Assembly (NCBI RefSeq): GCF_947493125.1
Contig: NZ_CANLQB010000008.1
Location: forward strand, 1-64,000
Length of the DNA stretch: 64,000 nucleotides
Direction: 5' to 3'
From: an uncultured Roseobacter sp.
GTDB taxonomy: Bacteria; Pseudomonadota; Alphaproteobacteria; Rhodobacterales; Rhodobacteraceae
In this document: positions 10,227 through 17,505 of the stretch, in pieces
Layout: each line of letters opens with the position of its first letter
How positions within the stretch are numbered: the stretch's first letter is position 1
Position numbers and translations under genes: made by a program
The notes under the pieces: generated by a model
What the model was told of the DNA's origin: nothing
What the model saw: the letters and a program-made list of their open reading frames with translations, nothing else
The model's database searches: none

Positions 10227-10513
10227 TGCAGAACCTCCGCATAGGTCTTCACCGATTTCTCGGCGATCATGTCCACGGTCGCAGTATCAAAGGCCTTAAA
10301 ATGCGCGCTGGCGAGATGCGCGTCAAAGGCCTTTGCGTCACTGTAGAGTTCATAGAGACAGACTTCCGTCGGACGGGCCGGATCAGTCGCAATATCGAAC
10401 TGGTGACATCCCGGTTCCTTGGTCAGAGAGGCTCGTGCATTTTCCGACATGAGCGACATAAATGCCGTGTGTGCCTCCGGTTTGATTTGAAACGTGACGA
10501 CGACTGCGAACAT
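10223..10513 (-). CDS. Antibiotic biosynthesis monooxygenase (ABM) domain protein
   Basis: MFAVVVTFQIKPEAHTAFMSLMSENARASLTKEPGCHQFDIATDPARPTEVCLYELYSDAKAFDAHLAS; start placed at the internal Met because the longer start overlaps a palindrome. Confidence 0.85.
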   Translation of the reverse strand: MFAVVVTFQIKPEAHTAFMSLMSENARASLTKEPGCHQFDIATDPARPTEVCLYELYSDAKAFDAHLASAHFKAFDTATVDMIAEKSVKTYAEVLQ

Positions 10514-10540
10514 ATCCACCCTTGCAACTGCTATTTTGGT

Positions 10541-10560
10541 CATTTACGCATGCGTTAATG
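10541..10560. promoter_or_regulatory. 20-bp palindrome in a divergent promoter (putative operator)
   Basis: CATTTACGCATGCGTTAATG, one mismatched pair; lies between divergent ABM and TtuC-like genes. Confidence 0.6.
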
Positions 10561-10645
10561 TATACGTTATCCCGCTAAGATATGTCACGCCCAAAGACGT
10601 GGGCAGTCCATGTCTTCGAGCAATCACGAAGGGGCGCAAAAATCA

Positions 10646-11734
10646 ATGAAGGACACCTTTGACATTGCGGTCTTTCACGGGGACGGCATTGGGCCGGAAA
10701 TCACCCGACCAACGGTGGAGCTGCTGCGGCGACTGTCGCAGCAGAGCGGCTATCATCTGACGTTTCGGGACTGCGCCGCTGGCGCGTCGCACTATGCGGA
10801 GACGGGCCAATCGCTGCCCGAAGCGTCTATGCAGGCCGCGCGGGCCGCGGATGCGATCCTGCTGTCGGCCATGGGGCTCCCGTCGGTCCGATACCCGGAC
10901 GGGACGGAGATTTCTCCGCAAATCGATCTCCGCAAAGTGCTGCATCTCTTTGCCGGTGTCCGGCCGGTCCGCATATTCCCCGGTCAGAAAACACCACTCA
11001 AGCTGCCGCCGGAGACGTCCGTCGATTTTGTACTGATCCGGGAAAGCACCGAGGGGCTCTTCCATACCCAGGGGTGCGGGGAGGTCACGCGGAATGAGGC
11101 CCGGGAGACGCTTCTTATCACCCGGAAAACATCCGAGCTTCTGTTTGACTTCGCCTTCGATCTGGCGCGCGAGCGCAAAGCCTCAGGCCAGGGACGGGGC
11201 CACGTGACCTGTGTCGACAAGGCCAATGTCTTCCGCGCGTTCGCCTTCTTCAGAGAGCTCTTTGACGCCGAAGCAGCCAAGCACCCGGACCTGACCTCGG
11301 ATCACGCTTATGTCGATGCAACAGCGCTTTGGTTCGTCCAGAAACCGTGGGACTTCGATGTCCTCGTCACCGAAAACATGTTTGGTGATATCCTCTCCGA
11401 TCTGGGTGCCGGCCTGATGGGTGGCTTGGGAGTTGCGCCTTCTGCGGACATCGGGCTCGACCATGCGGTTTTCCAACCCTGCCACGGATCGGCGCCTGAT
11501 ATCGCGGGGCAGGGCATCGCAAACCCCTTTGCCATGATCCTCTCCGGTGCCATGATGCTGGAATGGCTCGGGAGACGACATAGCAACGCGGCGCTGAAGT
11601 CGGACGGCGTGCTGTTGCGTCAGGCAACCGAAGCGGTCATTGCGGAGGGTTCTGTCTTGACTGGTGATCTGGGCGGTACGGCAACAACCGAGCAGGCGGC
11701 GCGGGCGGTCTCGGCCGCCATCGCCGCGATCTGA
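10646..11734 (+). CDS. Isocitrate/isopropylmalate dehydrogenase family protein (tartrate dehydrogenase-like)
   Basis: DIAVFHGDGIGPEITRPTVELL; ATALWFVQKPWDFDVLVTENMFGDILSDLGAGLMGGLGVAPSADIG; CHGSAPDIAGQGIANPFAMI. Confidence 0.85.
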   Translation: MKDTFDIAVFHGDGIGPEITRPTVELLRRLSQQSGYHLTFRDCAAGASHYAETGQSLPEASMQAARAADAILLSAMGLPSVRYPDGTEISPQIDLRKVLHLFAGVRPVRIFPGQKTPLKLPPETSVDFVLIRESTEGLFHTQGCGEVTRNEARETLLITRKTSELLFDFAFDLARERKASGQGRGHVTCVDKANVFRAFAFFRELFDAEAAKHPDLTSDHAYVDATALWFVQKPWDFDVLVTENMFGDILSDLGAGLMGGLGVAPSADIGLDHAVFQPCHGSAPDIAGQGIANPFAMILSGAMMLEWLGRRHSNAALKSDGVLLRQATEAVIAEGSVLTGDLGGTATTEQAARAVSAAIAAI

Positions 11735-12780
11735 TGGGGGCCACGCAACTGACGGTCGCCTGCCTTGGCGCGGGCTACTTCAGCCAGTTTCATTACGGCG
11801 CCTGGGCGCGCATCCCCGAAGCTGTCTGTATCGGCGCGGCGGATCAGCAAATCGCGCGCGCCGAGGCAACCGGTGTGCCGGCCTTTGCCGATCTGGAGAG
11901 TATGCTCGATGCCGGATGCCCTGACATCCTCGATATCATTCTGCCGCCACCGGCGCATCGTTCCGCGATCCTGATGGCACTGGATCGCGGCGTAAAGACC
12001 ATCATCTGCCAGAAGCCGTTCTGCGTTGATCTCGAGGAGGCCAATGCGGTGACCCTTCTGGCGCAGCATGCCGGAGCGCGTCTCATTGTGCATGAGAACT
12101 TTCGCTTTATGCCGTGGTATCGTGCCATCAGGTCGGAGATTGATGCGGGGCGTATCGGCGTCCCGTTGCAGGGCACGTTTCGTCTGCGGCCCGGCGACGG
12201 TCAGGGCCCCAAGGCCTATCTAGACCGACAGCCCTATTTCCAGCAGATGCCGTGGTTTCTTGTGCATGAAACCGGTGTGCATTGGGTGGATACGTTCCGC
12301 TACCTTTTCGGCAATCCGACGGCGGTCTATGCGGATCTACGGCAGATAAACCCCGTGATTCAGGGTGAGGATGCTGGTTTTGTTCTCTTTGATCATCCGC
12401 ATGGCGTGCGGACGCTGTTCGACGGCAACAGACATTGCGACCACGCTGCCGACAACCAGCGCCGGACCATGGGCGACGCCCATTTCGAAGGGACCGACGG
12501 CGTTCTGACGTTGCTGGGCGATGGCAGCGTCACCTTCCGTGGCCATGGGCAATTTGAGCCCGAGCCTGTCTTGCCCGCTGACACTTGGGATGGTTTCGGT
12601 GGTGATTGTGTCTATCACCTACAGCGACATGTGGCGCGCGGCCTGCTCGAAGGCACCCCACTGGAAAACGAAGCGCAGGATTATCTGGAGGTTATCCGCA
12701 TCAAGGACGCCATCTATCGCTCTGCGGAAACGGGTCGGAAAATTGCGCTCGACGAGCTTTGGCAACCCCGGATCAGATGA
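11734..12780 (+). CDS. Gfo/Idh/MocA family oxidoreductase
   Basis: Rossmann start ACLGAGYFSQFHYGAWARIPE; ICQKPFCVDLEEANAV; adjacent to the preceding stop. Confidence 0.85.
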   Translation: MGATQLTVACLGAGYFSQFHYGAWARIPEAVCIGAADQQIARAEATGVPAFADLESMLDAGCPDILDIILPPPAHRSAILMALDRGVKTIICQKPFCVDLEEANAVTLLAQHAGARLIVHENFRFMPWYRAIRSEIDAGRIGVPLQGTFRLRPGDGQGPKAYLDRQPYFQQMPWFLVHETGVHWVDTFRYLFGNPTAVYADLRQINPVIQGEDAGFVLFDHPHGVRTLFDGNRHCDHAADNQRRTMGDAHFEGTDGVLTLLGDGSVTFRGHGQFEPEPVLPADTWDGFGGDCVYHLQRHVARGLLEGTPLENEAQDYLEVIRIKDAIYRSAETGRKIALDELWQPRIR

Positions 12781-13582
12781 CCAGAGTTGCCCGCTTGCGA
12801 TTGATCTCGCGGATCAGGCTGTAAGCGGTCGACACGGATGTTTTGACGTTGCCGGATGAAGCAGCCGCGTCGGTTCGGAATGCGAAGGTCCCCCCCTGTG
12901 CGCGCACCTCGTATTGATGGGCATTGCCGGTTGCAGTGGGGTCGGCGATCAACTGGACGCGCACACGGTCAAAGCTGCCGCAGGCCAGTGCCAAAGTGGC
13001 CGCAACATTCGCGTTCTTGGGATAGAGCCGCGCGGCCTCTCGCGCCGATCCGTCGAAGAACGTCTTGGGCGCACTCAGGTAAGACAAATCACATGTCCCT
13101 TCCGCAGCTGTGCCCCGCCACGCCGCCGGTGGTTTGGTACCGCGATAGGACACGTGCGGCTCGTCTACGAGCGCGAGCGCAGACAGAAGATCAATGCCGC
13201 CGATGGCACCCGCGGGCAGGATCAAATGCGCGCTGCTCGCCTTGGCCGCGCCCTCCAACGCCGCGTAAAGCGCCGGATCCGCCAGCGCGCCAACCGAGAT
13301 CACCACGGTATCCAGACCGGCGGCGAGCGTCTCAGGGCAATGGGTGGACACACTGCTATGACCAGCGCACTCAACGACCAGATCCGGAGCGCCTGCGATG
13401 AGCGTGCCTAGGTCGTCTGTGATCTGCACGGTGTCAGCAGCACGCCCCAGCGCCTCATCTTTCACGGTCTTCCCGATCGCCGCAGACCGGACGAACAGGG
13501 TGAGGTCTGACACTGGGTGCGCCCCCAACCAGGCCACGATGGCCCGACCAATACTGCCATACCCAATGAGCGCAAGATGCAT
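12773..13582 (-). CDS. Aspartate dehydrogenase (NadX/AspDH-like)
   Basis: MHLALIGYGSIGRAIVAWL; DLVVECAGHSSV; LILPAGAIGGIDLLSAL; YRGTKPPAAWRGTAAEG. Confidence 0.82.
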   Translation of the reverse strand: MHLALIGYGSIGRAIVAWLGAHPVSDLTLFVRSAAIGKTVKDEALGRAADTVQITDDLGTLIAGAPDLVVECAGHSSVSTHCPETLAAGLDTVVISVGALADPALYAALEGAAKASSAHLILPAGAIGGIDLLSALALVDEPHVSYRGTKPPAAWRGTAAEGTCDLSYLSAPKTFFDGSAREAARLYPKNANVAATLALACGSFDRVRVQLIADPTATGNAHQYEVRAQGGTFAFRTDAAASSGNVKTSVSTAYSLIREINRKRATLVI

Positions 13583-13747
13583 GTCTGTTCCTTTCCCGGT
13601 GAGGCGGTGGGCGGCTTGTCCTCCAACCGCAATTCGCCCGTCTCGCAGGAGCTTCTAGGGCAAAACCCGTTTGATTGTAGCGAGATATAGCACATAGTAC
13701 GACCAGCCGGGCTCGAACACCGGCGCGAGATATAGGGGGATCTATTC

Positions 13748-14641
13748 ATGCCGCATAGGACAGCTGTTATCGGGCTCGGGTCGATGGGCTACGGCATCGC
13801 GCAATCGGCCCTGCGCGCAGGGCACGAAACCTATGGCTTCGACGTGAACGAAGACAGATGTCGCGCTTTTCTTGCAGAAGGCGGACGCCCCGGTGCGCTT
13901 CCCGAGGTGGCGGAATATCTCGATGCGGTGATTGTAGTGGTCCTGAACGCGGCGCAGACCGAGGAGGTCCTCTTTGGTCCAGCTGGCATCGTTCCGGCGC
14001 TGAAACCAGGCGCGGTCATTTTGTCTTGCGCGACTGTGGCGCCCGATGTGGCGCGCGATCTGGCCCGGCGTACGTCGGACCATGGGGTGCATTATCTCGA
14101 TGCGCCAATCTCGGGTGGCGCGGTCAAGGCTGCGGCGGGAGAGCTGACGATTATGGCCGCGGGCTCGGCAGAAGCCTTCTCGGCCGCGCGTGCCACGCTC
14201 GATGCTATTTCAGAGACTGTGTTCGAACTGGGCGAGGCTGGCGCGGGCTCCGCCATGAAGGCGGTCAATCAGCTGCTTGCCGGGGTGCATATCGCCAGCA
14301 TGGCCGAAGCGCTCACCTTCGGCATGACCCAGGGTGTTGCGCCGGAGACATTCGTTGAAGTGATCAGCAAATGCGCGGGCACCAGTTGGATGCTGGAGAA
14401 CCGCGCCCCCCATATCGTGGCTGGAGACTACACCCCGCATAGCGCCGTGAACATCTGGCTGAAGGACCTTGGGATCGTGCTCGATATCGCAAAGACGGGA
14501 CAGTTCAGCGCACCTCTGACGGCAGTTGCTTTGCAACAGTTTGTGGCTGCGGCCGGTCAGGGGCTCGGTGGCGAAGACGACGCCGCGGTCGCAAAGGTCT
14601 ATGCGCGCAATGCCGGCCTGGCGCTGCCGGGCGAGGCGTAG
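13748..14641 (+). CDS. ltnD: NAD(P)-dependent 2-hydroxy-acid dehydrogenase, L-threonate dehydrogenase-like
   Basis: VIGLGSMGYGIAQSALRAGHETYGFDVN; YLDAPISGGAVKAAAGELTIMAAG; first gene of the otn-like cluster. Confidence 0.8.
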   Translation: MPHRTAVIGLGSMGYGIAQSALRAGHETYGFDVNEDRCRAFLAEGGRPGALPEVAEYLDAVIVVVLNAAQTEEVLFGPAGIVPALKPGAVILSCATVAPDVARDLARRTSDHGVHYLDAPISGGAVKAAAGELTIMAAGSAEAFSAARATLDAISETVFELGEAGAGSAMKAVNQLLAGVHIASMAEALTFGMTQGVAPETFVEVISKCAGTSWMLENRAPHIVAGDYTPHSAVNIWLKDLGIVLDIAKTGQFSAPLTAVALQQFVAAAGQGLGGEDDAAVAKVYARNAGLALPGEA

Positions 14642-14672
14642 CGATGCACGGTCAGAACAGACGGGCGCGCCG

Positions 14673-15941
14673 ATGAAAACGGTCTTGGGATGTATCGCGG
14701 ATGACTTCACCGGCGCGACGGATCTGGCGGGCCTTTTGGCACGCAGTGGGATGCCTGTATCCTTGCGCATCGGCTTGCCCGACGGCCCACCGTCAGACAC
14801 AGCACCGTTTGAAGTGATTGCCTTGAAATGCCGCACGGCCCCGGTCTCGGAGGCGGTTGCCGACTGCCGTGCAGCGCTGAAATGGCTGCGCGCTGCGGGG
14901 GCTCAGAGCTTCTTCTGGAAGTATTGCTCCACGTTCGACAGCACGGCGGAGGGCAACATCGGACCGGTGGCCGAAGCGCTCATGTCCGATCTTGGCGCCC
15001 AGCAAACGATCTACTGTCCGGCCTTTCCTGAGAACGGGCGGTCTGTGTTCATGGGCAATCTGTTCGTCGGCGAGCAACCCTTGGCCGAAAGCCCGATGAA
15101 AGACCATCCGCTGACCCCGATGCGCGACAGCAACCTGATGCGCCTGCTGGCTCTGCAGGTGAATGGCACCACCGGCTTGATCAACCGTCTGACCGTCGCG
15201 CGAGGTGCAGAAGCGATCCGGGAGGCGCTGGAGGGGCTGCGGGACAAGGGCGTGGCGCATGTGGTGGTCGATGCCGTCGCCGATGCCGATTTGCAGCAGA
15301 TCGCGGCTGCTTGTCGACCGATGCCGCTGCTCACAGGAGGCAGTGCATTGGCGATGCCGCTTCCGGCGCTCTATGCGGCAGAAGGGCTGCTGTCGAAGGA
15401 TCTGTCGACCAGTGGGCACCCCGAAGTTGACAGCGGTGCGGTCGTGCTCTCCGGCAGCTGCTCGGCGATGACGCGCGCTCAAGTAAAGGTCTACGCCGAG
15501 CAGAGCCCGCACTATCGGCTCAATCCGTTGGATCTTGCAAAAAACGGCACTGCCGGGGCCAAAACCTGGCTTTCGGAGCAGTCGATGGAGCGCGCGCCAT
15601 TGGTCTATGCAACGGCGGAGCCCGAGGATGTGCGCGCCGCACAAGCGGAGCTGGGGTCGGGCCGGGCGGGCGAGATTGTTGAGACTGCTTTGGCGGAACT
15701 CGCCATTGTGGCGCGGGACTGCGGTGCCCGGCGGTTCGTGGTCGCCGGCGGGGAAACCTCGGGTGCGGTCACCCAGGCCTTGGAGGTCACCCGGCTCGAC
15801 ATCGGGGCAGAGATCGCGCCAGGCGTCCCCTGGACCTATTGCACCAGCGCCGGGCATCCCATCGCTCTGGCCCTCAAATCCGGAAACTTCGGTTCCGAAG
15901 GCTTCTTTTCGACGGCGCTCGCTGCGTTGGAGCAGCCATGA
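14673..15941 (+). CDS. otnK: Four-carbon acid sugar kinase (3-oxo-tetronate kinase)
   Basis: MKTVLGCIADDFTGATDLAGLLARSG; FWKYCSTFDSTAEGNIGPVAEAL; VAGGETSGAVTQAL; start trimmed. Confidence 0.9.
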   Translation: MKTVLGCIADDFTGATDLAGLLARSGMPVSLRIGLPDGPPSDTAPFEVIALKCRTAPVSEAVADCRAALKWLRAAGAQSFFWKYCSTFDSTAEGNIGPVAEALMSDLGAQQTIYCPAFPENGRSVFMGNLFVGEQPLAESPMKDHPLTPMRDSNLMRLLALQVNGTTGLINRLTVARGAEAIREALEGLRDKGVAHVVVDAVADADLQQIAAACRPMPLLTGGSALAMPLPALYAAEGLLSKDLSTSGHPEVDSGAVVLSGSCSAMTRAQVKVYAEQSPHYRLNPLDLAKNGTAGAKTWLSEQSMERAPLVYATAEPEDVRAAQAELGSGRAGEIVETALAELAIVARDCGARRFVVAGGETSGAVTQALEVTRLDIGAEIAPGVPWTYCTSAGHPIALALKSGNFGSEGFFSTALAALEQP

Positions 15942-16588
15942 TGGGTGACACAGCACTGCGGGAACAGATCTGCCTTCTGGCAAAGTCGATGTTTGACCGG
16001 GGGCTGACAGGAGGCAGCACGGGCAACATTTCCGCGCGCACTGCGGACGGTGGTCTTCTTGTCTCGCCCACGGGAACCAGCTTCGGCAGACTGGACCCCG
16101 GTCGCCTCAGCCATTTCGACACGGCAGGGCGCCTGATCGACGGTGATCCACCAACCAAGGAAATGCCCTTGCATGCTGCGTTTTATGACACGCGCAGTTC
16201 AGCGAGAGCAGTTGTGCACTTGCACAGTTGCCATGCGGTCGCGTGGTCGATGATGCCGGAGGTTGATCCCGACAACTTCCTGCCTCCGCTGACCCCTTAC
16301 GCGATCATGAAGCTGGGTCGGGTCAAATTGCTTCCGTTCTTTCGACCCGGTGATCCTGCAATGGGACAGGCGGTGCGCGGTCTGGCCGGAAAGCGTTCGG
16401 CGGTCATGTTGGCCAACCACGGTCCGGTCGTGGCTGGCAAGGATGTGGAGGCGGCCTGCAACGCCATAGAAGAGCTCGAAGACACCGCGCGCCTCGCCAT
16501 GTTGATGCGGGGAGTGGATGCGCGCATGCTGAGCTCCGAGCAGATCATGGATCTTGTCAGCCATTTTGACGTGGAATGGGAAGGATAA
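15938..16588 (+). CDS. otnC: Class II aldolase, 3-oxo-tetronate 4-phosphate decarboxylase
   Basis: GLTGGSTGNISARTADGGLLVSPTGTSFG; VVHLHSCHAVAWS; MLANHGPVVAGKDVEAA. Confidence 0.88.
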   Translation: MMGDTALREQICLLAKSMFDRGLTGGSTGNISARTADGGLLVSPTGTSFGRLDPGRLSHFDTAGRLIDGDPPTKEMPLHAAFYDTRSSARAVVHLHSCHAVAWSMMPEVDPDNFLPPLTPYAIMKLGRVKLLPFFRPGDPAMGQAVRGLAGKRSAVMLANHGPVVAGKDVEAACNAIEELEDTARLAMLMRGVDARMLSSEQIMDLVSHFDVEWEG

Positions 16589-17352
16589 TGCGGTTCTCTG
16601 CCAATTTGGGATTTCTTTGGCACGATAAGGCTTTGCCGGATGCAATCCATGCAGCGAAGGCCGCGGGCTTCGATGCTGTGGAGTGTCACTGGCCCTACGA
16701 CGTACCACCGGCTGACGTTGCCGAGGCGCTTGCGGAAACCGGCTTGCCGATGCTGGGGCTGAACACGCGGCGCGGAGATGTGCCGGCGGGCGAAAACGGG
16801 TTGTCTGCGCTGGTGGGCCGAGAGGACGATGCGCGTGCTGCTGTTAACGAAGCCTTGGACTATGCGGTCGCAGTGGGGGCAGAAAACATCCACGTGATGG
16901 CTGGATTTGCGCGAGGCATGGCCGCCCATAATTGCTTCATCGGAACGCTGCGCTATGCAACATCTGAGGCGGCGCGGCATGGGATTTCAATATTGATTGA
17001 GCCATTGAACCATTATGATGCGCCCGGGTATTTCCTATCGACGACCGATCAGGCCAAACAGATCGTCGATGAAGTAGACGCGCCCAATCTGAAGCTGATG
17101 TTTGACTGCTATCACGTGCAACTCATGGAAGGAGATCTCAGTCATCGGTTGGAACGGCTTTTGCCCGTTATCGGACATATTCAGTTTGCGGGCGTCCCGG
17201 ACCGTGGTCCGCCTGACCGGGGTGAGGTGAACTACGCCCACGTCTTTGCTGAGATTGCGCGCCTCGGATTTACCTCGCCTTTGGGTGCGGAATACAAGCC
17301 TGACGGTGAAACAGAACGTTCGCTAGGGTGGATGACGACCTGTCGCGCATGA
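16588..17352 (+). CDS. otnI: Hydroxypyruvate isomerase family, 2-oxo-tetronate isomerase
   Basis: MRFSANLGFLWHD; GFDAVECHWPYD; ILIEPLNHYDAPGYFLST; LKLMFDCYHVQLMEGDL; HIQFAGVPDRGPPDRGEVNY. Confidence 0.88.
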   Translation: MRFSANLGFLWHDKALPDAIHAAKAAGFDAVECHWPYDVPPADVAEALAETGLPMLGLNTRRGDVPAGENGLSALVGREDDARAAVNEALDYAVAVGAENIHVMAGFARGMAAHNCFIGTLRYATSEAARHGISILIEPLNHYDAPGYFLSTTDQAKQIVDEVDAPNLKLMFDCYHVQLMEGDLSHRLERLLPVIGHIQFAGVPDRGPPDRGEVNYAHVFAEIARLGFTSPLGAEYKPDGETERSLGWMTTCRA

Positions 17353-17505
17353 GTGCAATCAGGGACGTCAAGCGCACGCCATGACTGACGCGGGAGAGCC
17401 CTGACCTCTGTCGCATATAATGCCCCTAAATCGAATAGATTTTTATGTGATAACTGGACCTTAAACGCAATTCGCTACCTTTCGACCGGGTTTGGAAAAA
17501 GGGAT

